Assembly (NCBI GenBank): GCA_027488975.1
Contig: JAIYAQ010000006.1
Span: 62,001 to 126,000, forward strand
DNA length: 64,000 bases
Direction of reading: 5' to 3'
From: Cyanobium sp. E1_MAG_00006
GTDB taxonomy: Bacteria; Cyanobacteriota; Cyanobacteriia; PCC-6307; Cyanobiaceae
Shown piece by piece: positions 52,225 to 61,351 of this stretch (within the stretch, counting starts at the first letter, position 1; each line of letters starts with the position of its first letter). The notes beneath the pieces were generated by a model. It worked only from the letters and a program-made list of their open reading frames with translations, was not told where the DNA came from and ran no database searches. The position numbers and the translations under genes are program-made.

Positions 52225-53906
52225 GCAGGGGCCCTCGGCTGCGCCTGAGGCGCGCTCTCGCCATCGCCTGGCTGGCGCTGCTGCCACCCGCCAGCGCCCA
52301 GACGCTGATTCAGGCCCCGGCGCCGCGCCGCTTGCCGCCACCGTCAGCGGCGCTGCTGCGCAGCCTGGAGGGCTTTCAGAACGACCTTGACGCCCTCGAT
52401 CAGACCCTGATTCCCGGGGCGGCCGGTGCCGGCCGTGCCGAAACGGCCCGGAAATCAGCTCTACCGCCGCTGCCAGCTCCCGCCGCCACGGCCTTGCCCA
52501 GCACCGTGCAGGCGGTGCAGATCCAACGCCGCCTGCCGCTCAGCCTGGCGGAGGCCCTGCAGGTGGCCGTGCAGAACGACCCCGATCTGGCGGTCGCCGT
52601 GCAGGGCGTTCGCGAGCAGCAGGGGTTGGTGGCCTCGGCCCGGGGCCGTTGGTGGCCTGAGCTGGGCTTGAACCTGGGGGGCGGGTTCGCTCAGCAGCGC
52701 TCGTACAGCTCGGTCTGGACCGATAACGCCGGCTTGTATCCCGCCGGATCGCCCTTTCTGGTGCAGCCCCAGGGCTGGAACCTGGTGCAGACCAACCTGG
52801 GGATCGGCACGGCTCGGATGGAGCTCGGCTGGGAGCTGATCAGCCCGGGCCGCTCCGCCGCGATTGCGGAAGCCGACGACAGCCTGCGGGCCTCCCGGCA
52901 GCGCTATGCCGATCGGCTGCGCCAGCTGCAGCTGGACGTGAGCGTGGCCTTCTACGGCCTGCAGCTCGCCAATCAGCTGCAGCGCATCCGTAAGGCCATG
53001 GTGGAGAGCGACACGGTGGTGCGTGATCAGGTGGCAGCCCTCAAACAGGTGGGGTTGGTGCCGCGGCTGGATCTGCTGCGGGCTGAAGCCGCCCTGCAGC
53101 AGAGCCGCTATCGCCTGGAGCAGGCCGAGGCCCTGCGCCTCAGCCGTCAGCGCCAGCTGAGCAACCTGATCAACGTGCCCTTCGATGTGACGCTCACGGC
53201 CATCGAGGCGGTGCGGCTGCAGCCCCCCTGGCCCCTCGATCTGGAGCAGACGATCCTGCGCGGCTGGACGGACAACCCCCAGCTCCGGGCCCTGCAGGCC
53301 GCCCGCGACGCCCTGCTGCGTCAGGCGGATCGCCGGGCGGCGGAGCTGCTGCCCAGCCTGCGGCTGGTGGCCGGCGCGGGCTACGGCCAGGGGGTGGTCA
53401 CCCAGCCCCTGATCGAGCTCAAGGGTTGCTGCGGCAGCGCCCATATCCCCCAGCTGCTCAATCAGAGCTCCGACTGGGCGGCCGGCCTGCAACTGCACTG
53501 GCGCTTCTTTGATGGTGGCGTCACCTCCGGGGCGGTGGCCGCCAGCCGTGCTGCCGCCGCCCGCACCGATCAGACCCTGGCCCGGGAGCGCAATGCCATC
53601 CGCCAGCGCCTCGAGGCCGCCTTCTTTGACCATCGGGCGGCCCTGGGGCAGATCGTGGCCGCACGGGCCTCCTACAGCGCCTCCCGCGAGGCGTTTCGCG
53701 ATGTGCGGGCCCGCTATCAGCTGGGCCTGGCCAATTACACCGATGTGGCTGACACCGTGACGACCCTCACCGCCGCGATGGAGGGGGTGGCGGAATCCAC
53801 CACCCTGGCCAACGTGAGTTATGCCCAGCTGCTGCGGGAACTGCTGCCGGTGCCGGATCAGCCCGGCGCGTCGGTGGCGCTGCCGCTGGTGCTCGGCGGC
53901 TCCTGA
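52221..53906 (+). CDS. tolC: TolC-family outer-membrane efflux protein
   Basis: The protein has 561 residues. A signal peptide (about 1-26, cut after PASA-QT) is followed by a Pro/Ala-rich linker. Two repeats of the outer-membrane efflux domain follow: LSLAEALQVAVQNDPDLAVA opens the first, and long helices with coiled-coil spacing make up the rest. TolC trimers form the channel-tunnel for type I secretion and efflux. It starts in ATGA overlap with the paralogue gene and converges on an operon that includes an HlyD adaptor. Confidence 0.95.
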   Translation: MSRGPRLRLRRALAIAWLALLPPASAQTLIQAPAPRRLPPPSAALLRSLEGFQNDLDALDQTLIPGAAGAGRAETARKSALPPLPAPAATALPSTVQAVQIQRRLPLSLAEALQVAVQNDPDLAVAVQGVREQQGLVASARGRWWPELGLNLGGGFAQQRSYSSVWTDNAGLYPAGSPFLVQPQGWNLVQTNLGIGTARMELGWELISPGRSAAIAEADDSLRASRQRYADRLRQLQLDVSVAFYGLQLANQLQRIRKAMVESDTVVRDQVAALKQVGLVPRLDLLRAEAALQQSRYRLEQAEALRLSRQRQLSNLINVPFDVTLTAIEAVRLQPPWPLDLEQTILRGWTDNPQLRALQAARDALLRQADRRAAELLPSLRLVAGAGYGQGVVTQPLIELKGCCGSAHIPQLLNQSSDWAAGLQLHWRFFDGGVTSGAVAASRAAAARTDQTLARERNAIRQRLEAAFFDHRAALGQIVAARASYSASREAFRDVRARYQLGLANYTDVADTVTTLTAAMEGVAESTTLANVSYAQLLRELLPVPDQPGASVALPLVLGGS

Positions 53907-54097
53907 GGATCAGCCTGAAGCCGCTCCCAGCGGCGGTTCAGCCAGGCCATGGTGCGCCAGATCAGCAGCACCAGCAACGCGGCGAACCAGAACCACACCT
54001 CGGGGGCGTTGGCATGCAGCAGCACCACCAGCACCGCCGTGATCAGCAGCAGCCAGGGCAGTTCCTGGCGCAGGTTGCCCGTCGTCGGCGTGGTCAT
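53858..54097 (-). CDS. small two-span membrane protein after hlyD
   Basis: The protein has 79 residues. Two hydrophobic helices (about 13-27 and 33-51) are followed by a polar Pro/Ser/Thr tail. It starts at 54097 in ATGA overlap with the HlyD stop, which is the main evidence that it is real. The family is not recognised. The last 49 bases overlap the 3' end of the convergent tolC gene. Confidence 0.66.
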   Translation of the reverse strand: MTTPTTGNLRQELPWLLLITAVLVVLLHANAPEVWFWFAALLVLLIWRTMAWLNRRWERLQADPQEPPSTSGSATDAPG

Positions 54098-55416
54098 GGC
54101 AGGGTCCCGCGCTGCCGCAGCTGTGGCGCATCCTGGCGCTCCTGCTCAGGCAGGGTTCGGTAACTGCCGGTGAGGTCGCGCAGGATCGGCAGCAAGTAGC
54201 TCACCGGCGTGCGCCATTCCACGTAGCCATGGGCCTTGAGGGTCAGCCCCTCACGGATCGGGAAGACGCTGCTGCCGCGGCTGAGGGTCCAGCGGAAGCC
54301 ATCACCACCGGCGCGCCCGGCCCCGCCCGGCCCCGAGGCACCGGCGGGCAGCAGGTCGATCTCGGTGCGCATCACCGGCCCGTTGCGCACCAGGGCCTCC
54401 GCCAGCTGGGGATTGCCCATGGTGGTGTTCACGTCTTCCCGGGTGGCGGGCAGCAGGCTCACGCGGCTCACCCGGCCGCGGATGCCGCCGAAGCGACCGC
54501 GCTCGTCCCAGTCCGGCACCACCTCCATGGCCAGGCCGGGCCGCAGCCGCCGGGCATCGGCCGGTGCGAAGTAGGCCACCGCCCGCAGGGGGCCACCGGT
54601 GCTGCTGCCGAGGGTGCCGAGCCGCTCCCCGGGCTTCACCGTCTGGCCGCGCACCACCTGCAGGTCGAGGATGCGGCCGTCGCGGTCGGCGCGCAGGGTG
54701 CCGTCGTACCCGAGGCGGGCCTGGGTCACCTTGATGGCGCGGCGGGCGTCGTCGATGGCATAGCGGCGGCGCAGTCTGTCGGTGTCGATCTCGAGCTTCA
54801 CCTTCTGCCAGCTGTCGAGGGCCTCCCGTTCGCGGATGCGCAGCTCGGCCACGCTGGCGTCCAGCTGGATGGCGCGATCTTCGCTGGCCACCACCTCCTG
54901 GGCCAGGGGGGCCACCACCTCGCGCCGGGCCAGATGGCGGAAATCGGCCACCTTCTGGTCGTAGATGCGCCGCAGGGCATCGAAGCGGCGGCGGTCCTCC
55001 TCCAGCTTGGCCAGGGCGGTGTTGCGCAGCCGTTGCGCGGCGCTCAGCCGGATCTGATCGCGCTTGTCGAGATCGGCGTTGATGCGGATCAACTCGGCGA
55101 GATCCCGCTCCTGACGCTGCAACTGCTGCTCCAGGGTGGGCAGGTAGAGGCGGATCAGGGGCTGCTGGCGCCTCACCGCTTCGCCCACCCGCACCGGCAG
55201 GTTGAGGATCTGGCCTTCGGCGCGGGCGTCGATCACCGTGGAGCCGCCGGGCACGATCACCACGCCACGGCCGATCACCTCGGTGGGCACCGGCCAGAAC
55301 AGAAACCAGCCCGCCGTGAGGGCCCAGGCCGCTCCAAGGGCGATCAGCACCTGCTGTTCGGATTGCCGTGCCCCGGCCACCCGTTGCGCAACGCGCTTCA
55401 GCACAACGACCGCCAA
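54094..55416 (-). CDS. HlyD-family periplasmic adaptor
   Basis: The protein has about 440 residues. One N-terminal transmembrane helix (about 23-43) leads into the lipoyl half-motif (GQILNLPVRVGEAVRRQQPL), a long coiled coil (about 95-235), a second lipoyl half (DGRILDLQVVRGQTVKPGER) and a beta-barrel domain. It bridges an inner-membrane exporter to TolC. The pattern is reminiscent of adaptors paired with peptide (NHLM-type) exporters, but no such exporter is in the window. The TTG at 55416 is a poor start; a GTG at 55404 is possible. Confidence 0.9.
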   Translation of the reverse strand: MAVVVLKRVAQRVAGARQSEQQVLIALGAAWALTAGWFLFWPVPTEVIGRGVVIVPGGSTVIDARAEGQILNLPVRVGEAVRRQQPLIRLYLPTLEQQLQRQERDLAELIRINADLDKRDQIRLSAAQRLRNTALAKLEEDRRRFDALRRIYDQKVADFRHLARREVVAPLAQEVVASEDRAIQLDASVAELRIREREALDSWQKVKLEIDTDRLRRRYAIDDARRAIKVTQARLGYDGTLRADRDGRILDLQVVRGQTVKPGERLGTLGSSTGGPLRAVAYFAPADARRLRPGLAMEVVPDWDERGRFGGIRGRVSRVSLLPATREDVNTTMGNPQLAEALVRNGPVMRTEIDLLPAGASGPGGAGRAGGDGFRWTLSRGSSVFPIREGLTLKAHGYVEWRTPVSYLLPILRDLTGSYRTLPEQERQDAPQLRQRGTLP

Positions 55417-55439
55417 ACCTGCACCAGGATCATGGCGAG

Positions 55440-57062
55440 TCAGGCCAGTGCCGGCAGCCGGGGGCAGGCCTCCACGAGCGTGCGGGTGATCGCTGCCTGC
55501 GGGTCGGCCAGGAGCCGATCGCCGGGGCCCTCCTCCACGATGCGGCCACCGTCGAGCACGATCAGCCGCTGGCAGAAGCCGCTGGCCACCGAGAGGTCGT
55601 GGGTGACGAAGATCATCCCCAGCCCCAGCCGGCCCTGCAGCTCCTTGAGCAGGGCCAGCACCTCCGCCTGGATCTCGGCATCGAGCATGCTCACGCTCTC
55701 ATCGCAGAGCAGCACGCGCGGCTCCAGCACCAGGGCCCGTGCGATCGCCACCCGCTGCTGCTGGCCGCCGGAGAGCTGGCGGGGCAGGCGCTGCACGAAC
55801 GCCTCCGCCGGCGTCAGCCCGACGGCCTCCAGCACGTCGCGGGCCCGGGCGCGGGCGGCGCCGCGCCTGGCTAACCCGTGGATCAGCAGTGGATCGGCCA
55901 CCGCCTCGCCCACGCTCATGCGCGGATTGAGGCAGGCCAGCGGGTCCTGAAACACCATCTGGATCGAGCGGCGTGCCCGGCGCAGGGCTCGGCCCCGCAG
56001 GGTTCCCAGCTCCTGGCCCTGCAGCCGCACGGTGCCGCCGCGCACGGGCGTCAGCCCCATCAGCGCCCGGCAGAGGGTGCTCTTGCCGCACCCCGACGCC
56101 CCCACCACGCCGAGGATCTCCCCTTCGCGCAACTGCAGGCTGACGCCGTCCACGGCGCGATACCAGCGGCGCTGCCAGGGCAGCCCCGGCAGCGGATGCC
56201 AGCAGCGGAGCTCCTCGAGCTCCAGCAACAGCGGCGCCGCCGTGGGAGTTGGCGGCGTGGCGCTGCCTTCGCGGGTGCGGGCGGCCCCCACCAGCCGCTT
56301 GGCCAGGGCCGACTGCGGCGCCGTGAGCAGCTGCTGCGCCGGCGCCTGCTCCACCAGCCGCCCCTGATCGAGCACGGCGATCTGCTGGCACCAGCGGCCG
56401 GCCATGGCCAGGTCGTGGCTGATCAGCAGCAGGGCGCTGCCGGCTTCCTCGCACAGCTGGCAGAGCTCTGCCATCACCTGGCCCGCCACCGCCACATCGA
56501 GGCTGGTGGTGGGCTCATCGGCGATCACCAGCGCCGGCTGCAGGGCCATGGCCAGGGCGATCGCCAGGCGCTGGCGCATGCCGCCGCTGAATTCGTGCGG
56601 GTAGTTGCCGTAGCGCTCCGGTGTGATTCCCACCCGCTCCAGCAGCTGCTCAGCCCGCTGGCGCACCTGGCGACGCCGCCAGCTGGGGCGGTGCTCCGCC
56701 AGGGTGTCGCTGAGGTGATCGCCCACGTTCAGCAGAGGGTTGAGCCGCGTCATCGGGTCCTGGAACACCAGCCCCACCGCCTCGCCCCGCAGCCGCCGCA
56801 GGGCGCCCCGCCGCAGCGTGCGCGGATCCTGGCCCTGCAGGCGCAGCTCGCCACTGCACTGGCTGCCGGCCGGCAGCAGCTGCAGCACGGCGCGGGCCAC
56901 GGTGCTCTTGCCGCAACCGGAGGGCCCCACCAGGGCCAGGCGCTCCCCGGCCGCCAGGCTCAGATCGAGCCCATCGAGGGTGGCGGCGCCTGCGCCCGGG
57001 TAGCGCACCACCAGCTGCTGCAGGCTGAGAACCGGATCGGGCTTGGACTCGGGCACAGGCAC
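55440..57062 (-). CDS. fused duplicate ABC ATPase of the dipeptide/nickel transporter type
   Basis: The protein has 540 residues with a GTG start at 57062. Two complete ATPase halves are present: Walker A GPSGCGKST (about 47-55) with signature FSGGMRQR, and Walker A GASGCGKST with LSGGQQQR. The pattern DPMTRLNPLL and QDPLACLNPRMSV after each Q-loop is that of DppD/DppF, OppD/OppF and the YejF-type fusions. It would power uptake or export of peptides, nickel or similar. No permease or binding protein is nearby. HlyD follows 23 bases downstream. Confidence 0.94.
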   Translation of the reverse strand: MPVPESKPDPVLSLQQLVVRYPGAGAATLDGLDLSLAAGERLALVGPSGCGKSTVARAVLQLLPAGSQCSGELRLQGQDPRTLRRGALRRLRGEAVGLVFQDPMTRLNPLLNVGDHLSDTLAEHRPSWRRRQVRQRAEQLLERVGITPERYGNYPHEFSGGMRQRLAIALAMALQPALVIADEPTTSLDVAVAGQVMAELCQLCEEAGSALLLISHDLAMAGRWCQQIAVLDQGRLVEQAPAQQLLTAPQSALAKRLVGAARTREGSATPPTPTAAPLLLELEELRCWHPLPGLPWQRRWYRAVDGVSLQLREGEILGVVGASGCGKSTLCRALMGLTPVRGGTVRLQGQELGTLRGRALRRARRSIQMVFQDPLACLNPRMSVGEAVADPLLIHGLARRGAARARARDVLEAVGLTPAEAFVQRLPRQLSGGQQQRVAIARALVLEPRVLLCDESVSMLDAEIQAEVLALLKELQGRLGLGMIFVTHDLSVASGFCQRLIVLDGGRIVEEGPGDRLLADPQAAITRTLVEACPRLPALA

Positions 57063-57185
57063 TCAGGAACGGCGACAGCAGCGCGCGCACGTTCCAGCAG
57101 CTTGACCGGGGAAGCAACACCTGAGGGCGGGAGGCGGATGCTTTGTCTCAGCCCCTGCATACGATGGTCTGAAACGCAGCACTCC

Positions 57186-59558
57186 ATGCTTCAGGTGGTG
57201 CCCGACACGGCGGAGACCGCGGCTTCCGAGGCCGCGCCCGCAGCTGCTGCGGCACTCCTGGATGGCGTTCCTGCTGGGCTGAGCGGCCCGCGCTCGATCC
57301 GCTGCGCCGACGACTACGGCATCGCCCTGCCGGACTGGCTGCGCCGCTGCATCGAGCACGTGCCGCCCGGCGCGGGTGACAGCTGCCCCACCGACACCGA
57401 GGGGCTGCTCGCTTCCGCCTTCCACTTCGCTTATCAGCTGCATAACGGCCAGGTGCGGGCCAGCGGCGAGCCCTACATCTGCCACCCGGTGGCGGTGGCC
57501 GACCTGCTGCGCGACATCGGCGCCAGCGCCGGTGTGATCGCTGCCGGCTTCCTGCACGACGTGGTGGAGGACACCGATGTCACCCCCGAGGAGATCGAGG
57601 CGCACTTCGGCGCTGAGGTGCGCGGCCTGGTGGAGGGGGTCACCAAGCTGGGCGGCATCCATTTCACCAACAAGACCGAAGCCCAGGCGGAGAACCTGCG
57701 GCGCATGTTCCTGGCGATGGCCAGCGACATCCGCGTGGTGCTGGTGAAGCTGGCCGACCGCCTGCACAACATGCGCACCCTCGGGGCGCTGAAGCCGGAG
57801 AAGCAGCAGCGCATCGCCCGCGAAACCCGCGAGATCTACGGGCCCCTGGCCAACCGCCTCGGCATCGGCCGGCTGAAGTGGGAACTGGAGGATCTGGCCT
57901 TCAAGATCCTCGAGCCGGAGGCCTTCCGCGAGATCCAGCAGCAGGTGGCCAGCAAGCGCTCCGATCGCGAGGAGCGCCTGGGGGTGACGGCCGGACTGCT
58001 GCGCGAGCGGCTGCTGGCGGCGGGGCTGGAGGGGGTGGACGTGAGCGGCCGGCCCAAGCATCTCTATGGCATCTGGAGCAAGATGCAGCGCCAGCAGAAG
58101 GCGTTCCACGAGATCTACGACGTGGCGGCGCTGCGCATCATCTGCCCGAATCTCGAGAGCTGTTACCGCGCCCTGGCGGTGGTGCACGACACCTTCCGGC
58201 CGATCCCCGGCCGCTTCAAGGATTACATCGGTCTGCCCAAGCCCAATGGTTATCAGTCGCTGCACACGGCGGTGATCGGCCGTCACCGGCCGATCGAGGT
58301 GCAGATCCGCACCGCCGAGATGCATCAGGTGGCGGAGTTCGGTATTGCGGCGCACTGGAAGTACAAGGAGGGAGGGTCGCCTGCTGCGATCGGCAACGAC
58401 GCCGAGCGCTTCAACTGGCTGCGCCAGCTGGTGGATTGGCAGAAGGATGATGTCGGTGAAGACAGCAGCGACTTTCTGCGCTCGATCAAGGAAGACCTCT
58501 TCGATGAGGAGGTGTATGTGTTCACCCCCAGCGGTGATGTGGTGGGACTGCGTAAGGGCTCGACGGCGGTGGATTTCGCCTATCGCATCCACTCCGAGGT
58601 GGGCAATCACTGCCAGGGCGTGCGCATCAACGACCGCCTCTGTCCGCTGGCCACGCCGCTGCAGAACGGTGATTTCGTGCAGATCGTCACCGCCAAGTCG
58701 GCCCATCCCAGCCTCGACTGGCTGAATTTCGTGGCCACCCCCACGGCGCGCAATCGCATCCGCCAGTGGTACAAGAAGAGCCACCGCGAGGACAACATCA
58801 CGCGCGGCATGGCCATGCTGGAGCGGGAGCTGGGCCGCGACGGTTTCGATGCCCTGCTCAACGGCGAGGCGATGGCCAAGGTGGCCCGCCGCTGCAACCT
58901 GGTGGGCACTGAGGATCTGCTGGCCGCCATCGGCTTCGGCGGGGTGACCCTGCACCAGGCGCTCAATCGCCTGCGCGAGGAGCTGCGCCTGCTTTCGGCT
59001 GCGGCGGTGCCGGTTCAGAGCAATGAGGAGCTGGCCCGCACGGTGTCGGCCCAGGGGGAGCAGGCCGCCGCCTCGGCAGCTCCGCCGGCCACCGCCCACG
59101 GCGACGCCAGCCCGATCGTGGGGCTCGAGGGTCTGGAATACCGGCTCGGGGGCTGCTGCAGCCCATTGCCGGGTGAGGAGATTTTGGGCACGGTCGCCCT
59201 TGGCAACCACGGCATCACGATTCACCGCCAAGACTGCGGCAACTTGGTCAACGTGCCTGCCGAGCGGCGCCTGCCGGTGCGCTGGAACCCGCTGGCGGTC
59301 GAGGAGCAGCGCCGCCGCTACCCGGTGCAGCTGCGCATCGAGGTGCTCGATCGGGTGGGTGTGCTCAAGGACATCCTCACCCGCCTCTCCGATCACCGCA
59401 TCAACGTGAGTGACGCCCGCGTGCGCACCAACCCCGGCAAACCGGCCCGGATCGACCTGCGCGTGGAGCTGCTCAGCGCCGTCCAGTTGCGCAACACCAT
59501 GGATCAAATCCGCTCGATGGCGGATGTGCTCGACATCGCCCGTACGGGGATCGGCTGA
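57186..59558 (+). CDS. spoT: bifunctional (p)ppGpp synthetase/hydrolase
   Basis: The protein has 790 residues from the ATG at 57186. The hydrolase domain has HDVVED (124-129) with HPVAVADLL, so it should be active. The synthetase has SGRPKHLYGIWSKM and RFKD (343-346), the RxKD form of bifunctional Rel/Spo enzymes, then PKPNGYQSLHT. TGS (EVYVFTPSGDVVGLRKGST), a zinc-finger-like region with GGCCSPLPGEEI, and a C-terminal ACT domain follow. It sets the stringent alarmone level. An ATG at 57138 with a GGGAGG site is an alternative start. It is divergent from the ABC operon. Confidence 0.96.
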   Translation: MLQVVPDTAETAASEAAPAAAAALLDGVPAGLSGPRSIRCADDYGIALPDWLRRCIEHVPPGAGDSCPTDTEGLLASAFHFAYQLHNGQVRASGEPYICHPVAVADLLRDIGASAGVIAAGFLHDVVEDTDVTPEEIEAHFGAEVRGLVEGVTKLGGIHFTNKTEAQAENLRRMFLAMASDIRVVLVKLADRLHNMRTLGALKPEKQQRIARETREIYGPLANRLGIGRLKWELEDLAFKILEPEAFREIQQQVASKRSDREERLGVTAGLLRERLLAAGLEGVDVSGRPKHLYGIWSKMQRQQKAFHEIYDVAALRIICPNLESCYRALAVVHDTFRPIPGRFKDYIGLPKPNGYQSLHTAVIGRHRPIEVQIRTAEMHQVAEFGIAAHWKYKEGGSPAAIGNDAERFNWLRQLVDWQKDDVGEDSSDFLRSIKEDLFDEEVYVFTPSGDVVGLRKGSTAVDFAYRIHSEVGNHCQGVRINDRLCPLATPLQNGDFVQIVTAKSAHPSLDWLNFVATPTARNRIRQWYKKSHREDNITRGMAMLERELGRDGFDALLNGEAMAKVARRCNLVGTEDLLAAIGFGGVTLHQALNRLREELRLLSAAAVPVQSNEELARTVSAQGEQAAASAAPPATAHGDASPIVGLEGLEYRLGGCCSPLPGEEILGTVALGNHGITIHRQDCGNLVNVPAERRLPVRWNPLAVEEQRRRYPVQLRIEVLDRVGVLKDILTRLSDHRINVSDARVRTNPGKPARIDLRVELLSAVQLRNTMDQIRSMADVLDIARTGIG

Positions 59559-59666
59559 GGATCAGTGGGCGACGGGGATGGCGTCGACCGGTTCGATGAA
59601 CGCGATGAACAGCACGCAGGAGTGCTTGCTGAAGCACGTTGCCGTGTGGGCCAGGCCGGCGGGGCC

Positions 59667-60062
59667 TCAGTGGCTGATGGTGTCCGGCTGCCAGGGCTCG
59701 TCCATGGCCAGATCCAGTGCCATGTGCAGTGCCCCCAGCACGGCCTTCAGCTCCGCGCGAGTGATCCTCCCCAAGGGGCCGGCCAGTTGCTCTCGTTCCA
59801 CGCTGGTGGGCAGCCAGGCCATGGCATGGCTGGGCTGATGCAGACCCGTTTGCGCCGTTGCCGCGAGCGATACGGCCAGGGGATGGCCCGCGAGGCGTGC
59901 ATCCGTGCTGATGGGCACAACGACCCACCGTTGACTGCTGCGTGTGGCGGCATCCGGGGCGATCACCAGCACTGGCCTGGCCTTGCTGTCGCCGAAGGCG
60001 CGATTGCGGGGCCAGGTGTAGAGGCGGCCGCGCTGGGGCTGGCTGAGATCCGGTTTAGTCAT
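59667..60062 (-). CDS. MazF/PemK-like toxin
   Basis: The protein has 131 residues from the ATG at 60062. The N-terminal RGRLYTWPRNRAFGDSKARP, ending in RPVLVIAP, matches the MazF/PemK/CcdB-like endoribonuclease fold; VVPIST and the C-terminal helix agree. Such toxins cut mRNA. The start overlaps the upstream antitoxin stop by 8 bases, giving the usual antitoxin-first order. No residue needed by the family is visibly missing, but activity is untested. Confidence 0.82.
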   Translation of the reverse strand: MTKPDLSQPQRGRLYTWPRNRAFGDSKARPVLVIAPDAATRSSQRWVVVPISTDARLAGHPLAVSLAATAQTGLHQPSHAMAWLPTSVEREQLAGPLGRITRAELKAVLGALHMALDLAMDEPWQPDTISH

Positions 60063-60321
60063 CGAGCCGCTCAAGGCTGGCGCTCCCCATGGCAGTGGCA
60101 GCGGCTGCGGCGGCTGCGGCGTCACCGCCCTCCAGCCGCCCCAGCTGGTGATACGCCTGCTGCAGGGCCGCAAGACGGCGTTGCTTCAGCCAGAGCTCGA
60201 GCGCCTCGCTCAGCGCGGAGGAGCGGTTGCGCCGGTCCGGGCCGCAGGCGCGGTTCAGCTCCTCGTCCAGTTGCTGTAGCTGGGCTTCATCTAGCGAGAT
60301 GGAGATCGACCGGGTGGCCAT
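60055..60321 (-). CDS. ribbon-helix-helix antitoxin partner
   Basis: The protein has 88 residues from the ATG at 60321; a longer form from 60345 is possible. The first 50 residues form a CopG/MetJ-type ribbon-helix-helix: the strand RSISISLDEA, then two helices (QLDEELNRACG; RSSALSEALELWLKQ). The C-terminal part, with an eight-alanine run, should bind the toxin. By family knowledge it represses its own operon, and a perfect inverted repeat sits just before the start. Confidence 0.83.
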   Translation of the reverse strand: MATRSISISLDEAQLQQLDEELNRACGPDRRNRSSALSEALELWLKQRRLAALQQAYHQLGRLEGGDAAAAAAAATAMGSASLERLDD

Positions 60322-60327
60322 CGGTCT

Positions 60328-60344
60328 TGCCATGATTGATGGCA
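60328..60344. promoter_or_regulatory. inverted repeat, possible antitoxin operator
   Basis: TGCCAT-GATTG-ATGGCA is a perfect 6-bp inverted repeat with a 5-base spacer, 7 bases ahead of the antitoxin ATG at 60321. If the longer start at 60345 is used, it lies inside the gene. Binding by the ribbon-helix-helix protein is an inference. Confidence 0.4.
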
Positions 60345-60402
60345 TGAATCCTATTGGCTTTTGTGGCAGCCCTCTGCTGCTCTGCTTCTGGGTGCAATCC
60401 CA

Positions 60403-61215
60403 TCACTCCAGCAGCTCAGGATCGCTGTGGAGGATGTCCTCCCAGAACGACTGAAACCCCAGCCAGCCGTCCTGGGGTCTGCCGATGTTGCGCTGGGTGT
60501 AGGCAGCCCACTCCTCGCGGATCAGCTGCGGGCTGCCGGCCGCTTCGGCCAGCAGCTGGGTCTGGCAGCAGCGCTCCAAGGCGATGAACCAGAAGGCGGC
60601 GGCATCCACGCTCTCGCCGACGGTGAACAGGCCGTGGTTCTGGTGGATGGCGGCCTTGCCCTGCAGGAAGAGGTCGGCAAAGGTCTGGCCTGAGGCCTCC
60701 TCGAACACCACCTTGCCGCCATCCGCCTGGATCAGCTGGTGGTCGTCGAAGAACAGGCAGCAGTCCTGCGTGATCGGATCGAGGCGTTTGCCCAGGCTCG
60801 AGAAGGCCTTGCCGTAGGGCGAGTGGGCATGGGCCGCGGCGATCACCTCCGGCCGCCGCGCGTGGATGGCGGCATGCAGCACGAACGCGGCTCGGTTCAC
60901 GGGCCGATCGCCGATCACCACCTCGCCGGAGTGGTTCACCAGCAGCAGGTCGCTGACGCGCACGCGATTAAACGACAGGGCAAAGGGATTCACCCAGAAG
61001 TGATCCGGAAACTCCGGATCGCGGGCGGTGATGTGGCCGGCCACGCCTTCCCCAAACCCCATCCGGCCGAAGATGCGCAGCGCTCCGGCCAGGCGTTCCT
61101 GGCGATGGCGTCGCTCCTCCTCCACGTTGCTGAAACGCGGTGGCGAGAGATCCCGCAGCGGCTTCGGGGTGAGGGGGATCCCGTCGATTGCGCCTGGACT
61201 GAGTGGATCGGCCAT
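60403..61215 (-). CDS. class II aldolase/adducin-family protein
   Basis: The protein has 270 residues. The family zinc site is seen in AAHAHSPYGKAFSSLG (two His) and AAIHQNHGLFTVGESVDAA (third His), with FWVNPFALSFNRVRVSDLLLV in the active-site region. Members include L-fuculose-phosphate aldolase and ribulose-5-phosphate epimerase, but this longer form resembles the broad adducin-head group and has no fixed substrate. It is a single gene, divergent from the 62-residue unknown. Confidence 0.9.
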   Translation of the reverse strand: MADPLSPGAIDGIPLTPKPLRDLSPPRFSNVEEERRHRQERLAGALRIFGRMGFGEGVAGHITARDPEFPDHFWVNPFALSFNRVRVSDLLLVNHSGEVVIGDRPVNRAAFVLHAAIHARRPEVIAAAHAHSPYGKAFSSLGKRLDPITQDCCLFFDDHQLIQADGGKVVFEEASGQTFADLFLQGKAAIHQNHGLFTVGESVDAAAFWFIALERCCQTQLLAEAAGSPQLIREEWAAYTQRNIGRPQDGWLGFQSFWEDILHSDPELLE

Positions 61216-61351
61216 GGGGCTTGTGCCGCTCTCACCATGCTCTCAAGCCCCCCGCCCCGTTCCGATCCGCCCACACAGCTCCGCCGGGTGTACCCCACTA
61301 CAGATCCAGCGGCGTGGGCTGCCTAAAAACGCTGCACTTACTGGAGTTGCC

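Noticed and set aside
55878-57185. Long N-terminal extension of RelA/SpoT (1226-codon frame)
   Set aside because: It runs antisense through the ABC ATPase gene; the enzyme begins normally at 57186.
57063-59507. Minus-strand 814-codon open frame
   Set aside because: Antisense to the RelA/SpoT gene, which has all catalytic motifs.
59559-59666. Minus-strand peptide ending FIEPVDAIPVAH between spoT and the toxin
   Set aside because: The frame looks protein-like but has no usable start codon after the preceding stop, so no gene is called.
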